64,000 nucleotides of DNA, taken from contig CAUYUJ010010446.1 of the NCBI GenBank assembly GCA_963575745.1, forward strand, positions 1,168,089 to 1,232,088, written 5' to 3'. Within the stretch, counting starts at the first letter, position 1; every line of letters begins with the position of its first letter. This document shows, in pieces, positions 10,347-20,965 of the stretch. A program made the translations under genes and the position numbers. Source of the DNA: Prorocentrum cordatum (lineage: Eukaryota; Sar; Dinophyceae; Prorocentrales; Prorocentraceae). Under the pieces are notes generated by a model. That model did not search any database and was not told the origin of the DNA. It saw nothing but the letters and a program-made list of their open reading frames with translations.

Positions 10347-11339
10347 TTCATCGCAGCGTGACGACGTGCGCGCTGGCATCTCGGCCTGGAACTCTCGCGG
10401 CTCTACGGCAGCGCAGGCCATCCGACATCGGCATGCCAGCCGCTTCCTGGCCAACGTAGAGGGCACAATATCCACCCCGAGAATGACCACCCCGACACGC
10501 GAGGCCTGTAGCAGACGCGCCCAAAGAAGGCGTCAAACAGGGCAGGGCTGTTTAGTAAACGCCAAGTGCCGTTTAGTAAACGCGAGTTGTCCGGTCCGGG
10601 TGGTTCTTCCTCCCTGGCCAGCGGCGGCGTGGAACCCGGAACGCCCGCGCTGGGATCACCGGCCTGCGCCGACGCGGCGCGAGCCTGCCGTGGGCGCGGG
10701 CGGCGCACCGAGTGCTTTTACGGTGATGTACACTTTTTATAAGGCAGCACGGAGGACCACTTCGCGAAACATTCACCAGCACGTGATAAGTACGTATACT
10801 ACACTCGAGAGCTGACAGGTCACTAGTACCTCGCTGTCACGCCGCAGAGCGTGATCCCACAATGGGTAGTATGCAGCCCCCCCCCCCCCGATGAAAACTG
10901 AGAACGGGGCTCCGAAACTCGAAAGCAAGTCACCGATAAGCAAGTCCGAAACTGAGAACGGGGCTCCGAACTGAAAATGAAAACGGTGATGGCGTTGGAT
11001 AAGGAAACCTTCGATGAGGAATCCAGGGTCTGGAAGTCATTGGAACTCCAATCGAGGCTTGGCCGTGGATATCACCGCCGCCCTCATTGGATGAGGGATC
11101 CTCCAGGGTCTGCAGCCTCCTGGGCGCATTCCTTCACGACTGCCCCCACCGTACTTGCAACACATCGTGTGGACCAGAAAATGGGAAACGCATGCTTGCC
11201 TTTGCTTTTCAGTACGACTGCAAGCTGTGAAAACATGGCCGGTCGATCCTTTTAGGTCTGAGACATGTTCGGCTCGAGGTGTCAGGAGAGGCAGAAGTGG
11301 CCGCGCCCATCTCCAAGGCGAGGAGAAAGCTAGCCTCAG
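10347..11339. other. Gene-free stretch
   Basis: No gene is supported. It contains a short tandem (AACTGAGAACGGGGCTCCGA at about 10897 and 10951) and repeat E copy 2 at 10985-11150. Confidence 0.45.
10985..11150 (+). repeat. Dispersed repeat E, copy 2
   Basis: Partner of 9425-9605, with the shared GATGAGGAATCCAGGGTCT block at about 11013. Confidence 0.65.
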
Positions 11340-11491
11340 GTCGGGCATGTCCTCCTACAGGCGGTTTTTTTACGAAAATAGAAAAAACAACAAATGCTCT
11401 AACATACTTTTAGTACAAAGTCAGCAAATCGTCCCCAAAACTATTTTTCTACTCCTTTCGAAGATTCCTCCTGTAGAGGGACACGCCCGAC
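11340..11491 (+). mobile_element. TIR element E4 (152 bp)
   Basis: Left end GTCGGGCATGTCCTCCTACA, right end CTGTAGAGGGACACGCCCGA, with an AT-rich body that includes the conserved ATCGTCCCC word. Flanking 9-mers AGCTAGCCT (11328-11336) and AGCTAGTCC (11496-11504) match at 7 of 9 positions. The left junction CAG|GT and right junction GACTTAG would give a 156-nt GT-AG intron. Confidence 0.8.
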
Positions 11492-11875
11492 TTAGAGCTA
11501 GTCCCCCCCCCCGCCCCCAGTCTCAGAGACCCAGATCTTCGACGTCCTGGTTTTCACAACGTGCGCCCACGGTTATGATGTTCCAACCTACTTCAGCCTT
11601 CATCACGAGAAAGAAAAAATTTCGAGCCCCAATAAAGTACCGAAACTCAATGGCTTTCACGTGTCGGTCCCTGGGAGACGCTCGTCCGACACTGTCTCGA
11701 CACTTTTTCGGCACTTTTCCGTGCGCCCGAAATTGTTTCTGGGATGTGGTCCTTAAGTACGACGGGAGCAACATAAGCCCACAGATGTCTCGACCCCCTC
11801 CCCGGGGCCAGCTCTGCATCCCGAGTGGTTCTTGTGGACGGCCCCCGGGAAGCCAAAAATGGGGGCACGCCTTAT

Positions 11876-12030
11876 GTCGGGCCTGTCCCCCATACAAGAG
11901 GATTTTGGACGAAAATAACAAGTAGTCCGAAAATATTCGAATATACCCAAAAATCATCGAAACGTCGTCCCCAGACTATTGTTTGACTGTTTTTGAAGAA
12001 TTACTCCTCCTGTAGAGGGACAGGCCCGAC
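11876..12030 (+). mobile_element. TIR element E5 (155 bp)
   Basis: Left end GTCGGGCCTGTCCCCCATAC, right end CTGTAGAGGGACAGGCCCGA. The body includes GTCCCCAGACTATTGTTTGA, close to E6. Flanks GCACGCCT (from 11865) and GCAAGCCT (from 12036) match at 7 of 8. Here the left junction is TAT|GT rather than YAG|GT. The right junction is GACGTAAG. Confidence 0.8.
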
Positions 12031-12481
12031 GTAAGGCAAGCCTCCCGTCGAGCTTCTTCGCTGCAGGAGGGGGGGCTCGGGGCCAGAGCGGCGGAGCAGG
12101 AGGAGCGAGCTCTCGCCCAGCTCTCGGGAGGGCGGGGCCACGAGGGGGGCGTCCAAGACGGGGGGGGTGCAAACCATGACCGGCGGCACGTGCGCGGCCC
12201 GGGGGGGGAGGACCAAGGACGCAACGAGATAAGAAGAGGCGCCGTGAGATCTGGGGAAATATCATGGCCCACGCCGTGGTATCCATCTCCCCCCCCTATA
12301 GTCAGCACCCCCCCCTTTGCCGCCCCCGAAGATCGGGAGGGAGGCCACCGCGAAGAGGAGCAGCGGACAGACCTGTGGGCAGACCGGGACGCACAGGGCA
12401 CCTCAAGAACCTGCGCCAGCAGCCGCCCCGCGGCTCTGGGCTCGTCAGTGGGCAGAGGTCTGCCACATCGGGCCCGAGCCA

Positions 12482-12655
12482 ATGGAGTCGGAGGATCACG
12501 CCGCACTGCCGATGCGACGCCGATACGTCGGCAGTACATCGGCGATGCATCGGTGACGTTGGCGGCGCATCGGCGACGTCGGCGCGGACAGCATCGGACC
12601 CTACATCGAGCCGCATCGCCGATGTATCGGCGATGCGGCGCGATCCTCCGACCCC
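12482..12655. repeat. CATCGGCGATG palindromic cluster with 30-bp hairpin
   Basis: The words GATGCGACGCCGATACGTCGG, ATCGGCGATGCATCGG and GGCGCATCGGCGACGTCGG are packed together. At 12610-12639 the 14-mer GCCGCATCGCCGAT and its exact complement ATCGGCGATGCGGC are separated by only GT, a near-perfect 30-bp hairpin. Confidence 0.7.
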
Positions 12656-13394
12656 ATCTACTCGGATCTCATCTGGGAGGCCTAGAGTGGAGGCATGCTG
12701 TAGAGAGTGAGAAGTCGAGGGACATCAACTGACCACGCAGACTCGGGGCGGATTGAACGTTTCCGTCACGGCCTTTCATGCACTTAGAAATCGACACCGA
12801 AAGAAAAGGTCGAGACCTCTGGGGCTTAGTGGGCCCCACAAAGAGAGGGGCCGTTTATTTGCCGTTTTCAAAAAAACCTGTCTCCGGAAGATGAAAAGGG
12901 TAACAAAAAAACTGAAACCCGAAATGAGGAACAAAAACGCTCCGGGATTGGAGCCGGATCGAGAACTGGAACAAAGAAAACGGCAACGAAACCGGGAATA
13001 CAAACGGCGCTGGAACCCGAGAAAAAAACTGCAAAACGGAACCAGTAGCAAAAGCGCCATCCAGTTTCCAGAGCCCACTGCGGTTGGCGCTGGAAAGATA
13101 GCATGAAACATATCAATCTCCGAAACGCACTTTATCCATGTGAGGCGATCCCCCTGCGAGGGCCCCTCCTGCCAAGGCTTCTTCGGTGTACGCTACCCCG
13201 AAGCTGGGGGACAGCGGGTAATCAGCGGGCTGGCGGCGCCACATCGCACGCTATCCTTGTACAGCGGAGGCTAGCCCCAGGACGTCCAGCGATCTCTGGT
13301 GTGGGAACGCCACGCCTTCCACGGCAAAACCATCGAAACCCAAGAAACCCGGGGCACCCAGGAGGCAAGCAGGGTGTTTCTTGGCATGGGTCTC

Positions 13395-13560
13395 CACCCC
13401 AGACATGCGACGTCCTAATTTTTCAGGACGGCGCCCCCGGAATTCCCAACCCTTTCCCCGAGACAAGTTTTTCGTACTGAGTCGTTTTTTGACGGTCCCG
13501 AGGCCCGGCGAAGGCCTCCCGGGGCCGAAAATAGCCAAAAACCTCCCGCCCTGATTCTTT
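13395..13560 (+). repeat. Dispersed repeat D, copy 2
   Basis: Best partner of 8805-8950, sharing CCTTTCCCCGAGAC, a GTCGTTTTTTGACGGTCCC-like block, GAGGCCCGGCGAAGGCC and GGCCGAAAATAGCCAAAA. Confidence 0.7.
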
Positions 13561-15559
13561 CAGGACGCGGTCATGTCTGGGGCTGTATCCCTATAGGGTG
13601 GTGGATATAGCGGGTAATCCGCGGGCTGGCGCCGCGTCGCACGCTGCCCTTGCAACGCCCACCGCCGCAAGCCCTGGGGCCGCGGGTTTGAAGACAGCGC
13701 CGGGCGTCTGACCACCTCCCCGGCCCTGGTCCGGCCCGCCGTGGGCCCATGGGCGCCGCCTTCGCCACCCCTGGCTCCCCACAGGGAGGCGCAGAACACC
13801 GGCCCTTGTGGTCGTTCGTCGTCCCCCCCCCGTTGCCCCTGCCCCCCCCCCCCAGGGGCTATGGCCCCCTCCCCCGTGGTCCAGGGTCACGCTTGTCCCC
13901 CGTCCCCCCCACCCCCGGTGGTCTGGGCCACCCGCAGTGCCCCTGGACCCTGTATTCTCGTTCGTTCGTTCGTGGTCGTTCCCCGCCCCCCCGGCCACCG
14001 CTTCCCCCGGCCACACCCACCTACCTCGCGTCCCCACTCCTTCCCCCTGCCACAGGCCTGCTCCCATGCCCCCCCGACCCTCGTTCGCCCTCGGACTGGG
14101 AACAACAAAATCCGCCCGAAAGCAAGGTGGTCGGTCGATGTCCCCCAGAAGCGTCAGGCGAGAGCCAGAAGCCAATCTGCCACCCCACCATGCGAGGTCA
14201 AGCGGTGCGAGGGCGGGTCGTCCAGCCACGTCGACGCGAACGGCGCAGATCAGCCAGGCCAGGCATGGGCGTCCGGCCTCGAGGGCAGCCGCCCGTTCCT
14301 GCGGCAAGCCCGCGTCGCGACGACCTGCGCGTCGGTCTCTTTTGCCGCGCGGACTGTTCAACCTGGGACGTTCGCGGCCTTCCGACGGCGCAGATCGTTC
14401 GACGTCGGCCAATTCTGGGCCACCAGCGACGTTCTTGAACACCCGCGCTGCGGTCGCCACGTTCTTGAACACCCGCGCTGGGGTCGCCTGGTGGGCCAAT
14501 TTTCCACTACCACTACCATAGGTAGGACGGGGTAGAAGGGAGGATGGGGAGGTCCTCCTCCTCCTTCGCCTCCGCCTCCGCCTCTGCCTCCTCCTCCTCC
14601 TCCGCCTCCTCCTTCTCCTCCTCCTCCTACTCCTCATCCAACTCTCCTACCTATGCTGATGGTATGGTGGTGGAAGATCGGGCCATCATCGCCGCCGCGT
14701 CAACGCGGCGCGAACCTACCGTAGCAACCTTGCCACTCCTTGCAATCTACTTGTCGCCTACGTCAGACCCGGCCCGCTAGTTAAATTGGCCCTCTTCCTC
14801 CTCGTCCCCAACACAACCGTCGGCAGCCCTGCCCCTCCCACTTGTCCTTATGTTCTGCCTCACCTTCTTCCGTGTCCCATTCGAGCATCTGCCCTGAGTG
14901 AAAGCGCACCTGCTGCAAACGAACGCGACGCATGCAAGACGTCCGAAACTTGACAGTCCGAAGCACGATATTCGTCGAGCAGTCGCCCGAGCGAGCTCGG
15001 TGCCAAACTCCCCAAGACACTCTCCAGGCTTCGAAACCGACTCCAGCCGAAGGGCCGGTTCACAAATGCCTCAAGTGCCATCTACTCAAGCCCAGGCGTG
15101 GAGAAGGGGTGTATGGAGAAGAAGAAGGTGAGGAGGACGACAGCAACGGCCAGGGGGAGAAGTGGAGGAGGTGGAGGACAGAGGGAGGGAGGGTTACGAC
15201 ACGGAGGAAAAGGAGCGGGGGGAGAGGAAAAAGGGGGAACAGGCCGAGAAGGAAGGGAACAAGCAGGAGGCGAAACGTCGCGACAATACACATTATAATT
15301 GCTCCATACCTCCTTTTCCGCTTCGACGACACCCAACCTACCGAATTCGGAATTTTCGAATGTAATCGATATTCCGTCTACCACGTCTGGCAGCGACTGT
15401 GTGGCATTCAACCTCCGCCCGATGAGGCAAATCCCACGTTGGACACGGACTATCGTCCGACCCTCTACTGTCCCGACCACATCTGGCCTTTCCCGCCTCA
15501 CCTACGAAGGGGGTCCTGATCTCATACAGTCTGACGGAGACAGTCCACCCCGTCCATAC

Positions 15560-15925
15560 GTCCCGTCAAAAGCAAAATGTTTGCAAATCGAGCACACGTC
15601 ATAAAGCGAGGCATCCGCACGCCGCAAATAACCCACACCGAAACGAAGCTAGGCTACGTACAAATCGGCCTTCACGTCCACTCGTGTAAAGCACAATGTT
15701 TGCAAATCGAGCACACACCATATAGCGAGGCACCCACACGCCGCAAATAGGTAACCCGCATCAAGACGAAGATAGGCCGCGTGCAAATCGGGCCTCACGT
15801 CCACTCGTCAAAAACAACATGTTTGCAAATCGAGCACACATCACAAAGCGAGGAACCGGCACGCCGCAAATAATCCACACCAAGACGAAGACAGGCTGCG
15901 TGCAAATCGGGCCTCGCGTCCACAC
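15560..15925 (+). repeat. Minisatellite, 3 units of about 121 bp
   Basis: GTTTGCAAATCGAGCACAC recurs at about 15580, 15699 and 15821. Each unit continues with AAAGCGAGG, GCACGCCGCAAATA and GTACAAATCGG-like words before TCACGTCCACTCGT. The spacing is regular but there are no unique spacers between identical repeats, so it is not a CRISPR array. Confidence 0.85.
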
Positions 15926-16028
15926 AGGTCCACTCTCTGGCGGTCGACAGGCGGCCCGACAGATATGGAGCTCCTGCTGCCAACCACAACGGGATGAGCG
16001 CAAGTCTGCTTCCCAACACATGCCTTCG

Positions 16029-16180
16029 GTCGGGCGTGTCCCCCTACAGGGGGATTTTGGACGAAACATAAAAATATTCCAAAAATGAACCTACAAAAAT
16101 CAACAATGGTCGAGAAATCGTCCCCAGACTATTTTTGGACTATTTGTGATTATTCCCCCCTGTAAAAGGACAGGCCCGAC
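16029..16180 (+). mobile_element. TIR element E6 (152 bp)
   Basis: Left end GTCGGGCGTGTCCCCCTACA, right end CTGTAAAAGGACAGGCCCGA (three changes from consensus). The body has ATCGTCCCCAGACTATTTTT, shared with E5 and E4. The left junction is TCG|GT. A clear 9-bp flanking repeat is not visible (only ATGC is shared). Confidence 0.8.
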
Positions 16181-16244
16181 TTGATGCTAAAAGAAACGTG
16201 GTAAGAGAGACGAGAGGGCGGCCCAAGTCTCCGATGCCGTGACT

Positions 16245-16360
16245 CCTTCACGTGGACCCCAGGGGTCTGGACCCCTTCCCCGGGACCGGTTTTTCCTTCC
16301 GAGTCGTTGCTTGACAGTCCTGGGGGCCTGTGAGGGCCCACCTCGCGTCGTGGCATTCCC
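16245..16360 (+). repeat. Dispersed repeat D, partial copy 3
   Basis: Shares CCCTTCCCCGGGACCGGTTT and a GAGTCGTTGCTTGACAGTCC block with repeat D copies 1 and 2. It then diverges. Confidence 0.5.
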
Positions 16361-16466
16361 AGGGCGACAGGGAGAATATGGGAAGTGTCGGGGGAGAGCC
16401 GCGACGGGTGTGGGGGGGGGGAAGTAGGGGGGAGCCGCGACGGGTATGGGGGGAGGGGGAAACTAG

Positions 16467-16616
16467 GTGGCACATGTCCTCCTACATGCGGAAATCTGGC
16501 GAACATAGAAAATACTAAAACAAACATGAAAAACAATCAACGTGCCCGGAAGATCGTCCCCTGATTATGTTTTAAACTATGTTTGGATATCCCTCCTGTA
16601 GAGGGACATGCTCGAC
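16467..16616 (+). mobile_element. TIR element E7 (150 bp), diverged
   Basis: The left end GTGGCACATGTCCTCCTACA has several substitutions. The right end CTGTAGAGGGACATGCTCGA has one. The AT-rich body includes ATCGTCCCCTGATTATGTTT. Junctions are CTAG|GT on the left and GACGTAAG on the right. It appears to be an older copy with no clear target duplication. Confidence 0.7.
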
Positions 16617-16904
16617 GTAAGGTACGTGAGAGTGGGCTGCGTGGCTTCCGCGGTGCGCGGGGAGGCGACCTGCGCTAGGCAGGTCCTGGGCCGTCGTGCG
16701 GGGTGGCGTCGGGGGGCGGTTGCTTCACAGCTAGTGGCACAGCAGCATCTCGCGCTCCCCTCGCCGCGGCAGAGCCGCGACGGCTGGTGTTTGGCCAAGC
16801 TCGGCCTCCAGAGAGGCCCTCGCCGGGCCCCGGGACCGTCACGAAACCACCTGGGAGGAGCGTCTGTGGACTTCTTGGAGCGCGTGTCTTTGTTTTTAGC
16901 GATA

Positions 16905-17167
16905 ATGGGCATTATAGGGGGGGGGAGGAGCCAGGGGGGGGTATACTGTGACGCCTCCCCCCCGCCGGGCGCACGGCGGCAGTGCCCGGAGCGCACTGGG
17001 GGGGGAGGGGCGTTACGTTATTGGGGGGGGGGAGAGGGGCCAGGGGGGGGTATCATGTAACGCCTCCCCCCCGCCGTGCGCACGGCGGCAGTGCCCGCAG
17101 CGCGCTGGGGGGGAGGAGCGTTAGGTTATAGGGGGGGAGGAGGGAGGGCCAGGGGCTATAATGCCCC
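16905..17167 (+). repeat. Element T1: inverted ends TGGGCATTATAG / CTATAATGCCCC
   Basis: A 263-bp segment begins with TGGGCATTATAGGGG and ends with its near-complement CTATAATGCCCC. Between them are two tandem units of about 109 bp, each with CGCCTCCCCCCCGCCG, GCGCACGGCGGCAGTGCCC and a G-rich tail. A smaller relative lies at 61320-61393 and shares its left flank (GGAGCGCG). Whether it is mobile is not shown. Confidence 0.6.
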
Positions 17168-17564
17168 TTATGCCCCAAGCATTAAGAAACACGCTCCGAG
17201 ACGGGCCCGGGCAGCTGGGGTGCAGGCCCCTGGCGAATTCGACTGGGATTAACTGGTCCCTTGTGCGCGGCTGGCTGGCACTCGCCTTCCAGTTGGCGAC
17301 CGGAGACAGCCGCGGTGCGACCGCACCGAAGACAGAGACAGAGCGAGTGGGGGTCCCAAAAGGACAGCCTGTGGGATGGGTTGAAAGCCTGCCGCCCAAC
17401 ATCTACAGATCCCCTGGCGGCCAGGACCACGTCCCGGACCCCATGGGACCTCAGCATATCCATGTCCAGCGCCCCCAGGGGTCCTAGGACATCGATTCTC
17501 CAGGCGTTTCAAATTCGATCGCTCTATGGACGAATATGTGCATGTGCTACCATGTATCGCTCTA

Positions 17565-18215
17565 TAATATATGTATACAAATGTATATATATACAAATAT
17601 ATGCATCCACATATATATACATTTATATACATATATATATGCAAACTAACATAGGTGCATGCAGACAGATCACATATGCTTTACTGATATGTACGCATGC
17701 ACACACATAAACATGCACATGCACATGCACATACAGTTACACATGTACATTCGCGTGCACCTACACCTACAACTACACCAATGCCTACACCTGCACCTAC
17801 AACTACACCTACACCTACACTTACACATACACGTACACACATACACATAGACACATGCACACACCTAACCGTACGCATGCACGTACACATACACATGCGA
17901 ATACATATACACATCCACTGCACATGCACATACACAGTACACGTACACGTACACGTACACGTACACGTACACGTACACGTACACGTACACGTACACGCGC
18001 ACATAATATGCACATGCCAGTCCGCACACACATATACGTGCGCACATACACCTGCGCATGCACATGCACATACACATACACGTGCACCTGCGCGTGCACA
18101 TGCACATCCACATACAGATGCATATGTGGCACATGCACATGTGTACACTTGTATCTACATGCGTGTACGTAGAAATGTGTACAAACTCGAATGTACGTGC
18201 ACATACAGGTACACA
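17565..18215 (+). repeat. Compound microsatellite: (TA)n, (CA)n and (ACGTAC)n
   Basis: TATATACA-rich sequence from 17565 to 17645 passes into CACATG and CTACAC units and then about 55 bp of perfect ACGTAC-phase hexamers at 17938-17995, returning to degenerate CACATG. His/Thr reading frames are artefacts. Confidence 0.9.
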
Positions 18216-18248
18216 TATGCACGTGAAAACGCTCCCGGTCTCGCACGC

Positions 18249-18835
18249 CTCCTCCTCCTCCTCCTCCTCCTCCTTCTCCTCCTCCTACTTCTCCTCCCCC
18301 TCCTCCTCTTTCTCCTCCTCCATCCTCCGCGGAGTTGAACGGGGAGGCGAAAGCCATCCGAGCACGACTTCGACCAGTGACCAATATTCACTGTGTGCTG
18401 CCCGGCGTGGCGCCGCGTCATGTCGCGCGCGCGCGGCCAGCGAGCGGAGAGAATGGCCATTCGCACGCGCCTGGCAGCTAACTTTCGCAGATCCGAGCGA
18501 GTGTGGCCTGGAAGGAGAGAGGAGGGAGGAAGAGGATGCGGATAGTGAAGAAAAAGGAACAGAAGAAAGAGGGTGAGGAGGATGATGAAGGAGGACGACG
18601 ACGAAGACGGAGGGCGCAGGGGAGGATGATGGTGAAGACGCAGAAGGGAGGACGAGGATCATCAGGAGGAGGAGATCGGTGAACGAGGGGGACGGAGGGG
18701 GGGATGAAGGAGGGGAGGAGGAGGAGGAGGAGGAGGAGGAGGAGGAGGAGGAGGAGGAGGAGAACAAGGAGGAGGAGGAGGAGGAGGAGGAGGAGGAGGA
18801 GGAGGATGAGGAGGAGGAGGGGGAGGGTTCTGTTA
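18249..18835. repeat. (CCT)n and (GGA)n tracts in inverted arrangement
   Basis: CCT trinucleotides at 18249-18325 and GGA trinucleotides at 18716-18835 are complementary and about 390 bp apart, so the two tracts could pair. The DNA between is also GA-rich. Confidence 0.85.
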
Positions 18836-19439
18836 CTGAGGAAGATGGATGCCGTTTTTTTGTGGAGCGTTCCCAGCTTGTCTGACGTTTCACCGCTGTG
18901 GTGTTCGGAACATTGCTGGATTGTTTGCCAGTCGCGCGTGGAAAAAGGAGAAAGGAGGAGACTGAAAAGGGGCTGTCGGCTGCAGGGTTTTTGGGGTGGA
19001 TCTGGCGGGGAGAAGGGGAGTTTGAGCTTGCGGGGATCGTCCTGCGATGGGGGGTGAGAGAGAGAGAGAGCAAGGGGGGAGGGGAGGTGCGGAGGGATAG
19101 GGGTCCCGGTGGAAAAACAGACCCTGGACCCCGGGGCTTCCCAAGAGACCAGCTTATGATCCTGAGACGATCTTGGCGGCCCCTTTTGTCTGGGGAGGGC
19201 CCCAGGAGCCCGAAAGCAACGGAAAACTTCGGGACCACCGCTCCTCCAGGGCCCATTTCCTCTCTCGGCGAAGGTGGGGGTCAATTCAGTACAGCCCACG
19301 TGGCGCAATGGCGACGCAAGGCGGAACCAGCCAGTGCAAGGCAATGCAAAGCTCGGCTTTAGAGCCCGACGGCGAGCCCGTGTGGGAAGTGAGAAGGGAG
19401 AGGGGGGTGCAGGCACCGCTAGGGCACGGCAAACACCCT

Positions 19440-19625
19440 CGGGCTGTGAAGAAAAAAAACACGACGGGCGGTTTTTCGTTATCTTCGGCCTCCGGGGGCC
19501 CTTACCGGGCCTCGGAGACGTCAAGAAAAACGATTCAGGATGAAAAGCCAGTCCCGGGGAAGGGGTCCAGACCTCTGGGAGTCGACGTTGTGGGAAAAGT
19601 CACGACGTCAGGGGCTGGGAGGGGA
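19440..19625 (-). repeat. Dispersed repeat D, copy 4 (reversed)
   Basis: On the minus strand this segment shows TCCCGGG, GGCCTCGGAGACGTC, GGCCCGGTAAGGGCC and CCGAAGATAACGAAAAACC, matching the order of landmarks in repeat D but in opposite orientation to the other three. Confidence 0.5.
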
Positions 19626-20281
19626 AGGGGGAATCTTCGGCGGGAGACGTGTACCCGCGAGCACAAGTCCTCGACGTCAGCAGCGCTTACCACAAGCGAC
19701 ACCAAGGGACACGGGGGGTTCAACGACAAGTTGAGCCCAGCGTCGTTGCCCTTGCACCGCGTAGGCGCACACACTTTGCATGAGCAGCTGCAGGTGAGCA
19801 TGCATGCGTGTCTCTGTTGCGTGAGTTCTGAACGAACCGTAGCCACCTAGGCCTGAATTTATAGAAGTCACCAGACACGTCCAGGATCCAGGCGGGAAAA
19901 ATTACGCAATAACTGTTTGAGCTGTTTTTGGTTTCATCGTGCCCTCCGGGGCCCCTGGACTGGCCGAAACCTTCGCCTTCCCCATTCACGCCACCCGCAG
20001 CATTCTAATTGATTTGCGCGGGCCGACAGACATGTTGACCATCGCCCATATCCGTAGCCACGGACTCGCAGTCTAAAGTCCTCGCCACGGCTCCATTGAT
20101 ACGGGCGGTTGTGCCCAGACGCCCCGCGGGGAACTTACCCATGGGATCGCGTATCGTGGGGGTCGCGCCTGTGCATTCAGATCGCGGATGCGTGGGCATG
20201 GGCATGGATACGTCAGGCCCTCGCGATGAGGGGGGGAGGCGACGGGCTGGGCATCTAGACGCTCAAAAAGAAAAAGGCTAG

Positions 20282-20321
20282 AAATTATAATGCGAGATGC
20301 AAGAAACACGGCACGTAAATA
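20282..20321 (+). repeat. 39-bp dispersed word, copy 1
   Basis: AATTATAATGCGAGATGCAA followed by GAAACACGGCACGTAAATA. The same 39 bp with two substitutions is at 23082-23120 in the same orientation. The sequences diverge completely on both sides, so only the core is shared. Confidence 0.75.
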
Positions 20322-20459
20322 ACTTCTCCGTTCGACTCGTCGTCTCCGTCGTCTCCGTTTTCCCCCTCCCAGGGCTCTCCTCCTCAAGCGCGCTATCCAA
20401 AGCGAAATCAAACGACGTCGTAGTGGAGTCGAAGGGAAGCCCCTTACCTTTGATCCCTT

Positions 20460-20965
20460 CCCCGCAAGGGGGGGGGGGAGGGGGGGGGGGAGGGGGGGGG
20501 GGCCGGGGCAGATATGACGCCCGCCGGGGCGCACTTTCCTCGAGCGGGCACGCACGGGATGCACTTTCCTCCTCCTGGTCCTCCTCCTCCTCCTCCTCCT
20601 CCTTTTCCTCCTCCCTCCTCCTCCTCCTCCTCCTCCTCCTCCTCCTCCTCCTCCTCCTCCCTCCTCCTCCTCCTCCAGCAGAGGCGTCCCGGGAGCGGGC
20701 CCCGAGTCAAAATACCACCCCCCTAGGGCGCATTTTCCTCGAGCGGGCACGCCCGAGATGCACTTCTTCCTCTTCCGGGAGCACGTCCCAAGTCAGAATA
20801 TCACACTCCCGGGGCGCACATTCTTCGAGCGGGCACACAAAGGATGCACTTCCTCCTCCTCCTCCTCCTCCTCCTCCTCCTCCTCCTCCTCCTCCCCCTC
20901 CTCCTCCTCCTTTTCCTCCTCCTCCTCCTCTCCCTCCTCCTGCTCCTCCTCCTCCTTTTTCCCTT
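20460..20965 (+). repeat. Composite minisatellite with embedded (CCT)n expansions
   Basis: A unit with GGGCGCACTTTCCTCGAGCG and GGCACGCACGGGATGCACTT occurs at about 20530, 20728 and 20815. Unit 1 and unit 3 are each followed by about 100 bp of CCT trinucleotides, while unit 2 has only a few. A G-homopolymer block precedes unit 1. Confidence 0.75.

Larger units (their letters stand above)
12031..15559. other. Gene-free stretch with palindromic cluster and small repeats
   Basis: No gene is supported. Long open frames at 13591-14637 (minus) and 13741-14535 (plus) overlap on opposite strands in very GC-rich DNA and neither looks like protein. A two-unit tandem with the core GTTCTTGAACACCCGCGCTG lies at 14430-14490, and a CTC-rich microsatellite at 14545-14645. 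The A-rich stretch 12880-13100 is low in complexity. Confidence 0.4.

Noticed and set aside
12753-13106. Lys/Arg-rich plus-strand 117-codon frame
   Set aside because: It is driven by an A-rich low-complexity stretch (GAAAC/GGAAC words), with a hydrophobic frame open on the other strand. No family resemblance.
15560-15925. Regularly spaced repeats resembling a CRISPR array
   Set aside because: Whole 121-bp units are similar, including the presumed spacers, so it is a minisatellite, and the DNA is eukaryotic.
19837-19857. Sequence beginning CCGTAGCCA, like the start of the dinoflagellate spliced leader
   Set aside because: Only about 14 of 21 positions agree with the leader as I remember it, no splice donor follows, and no intact leader occurs elsewhere in the window.
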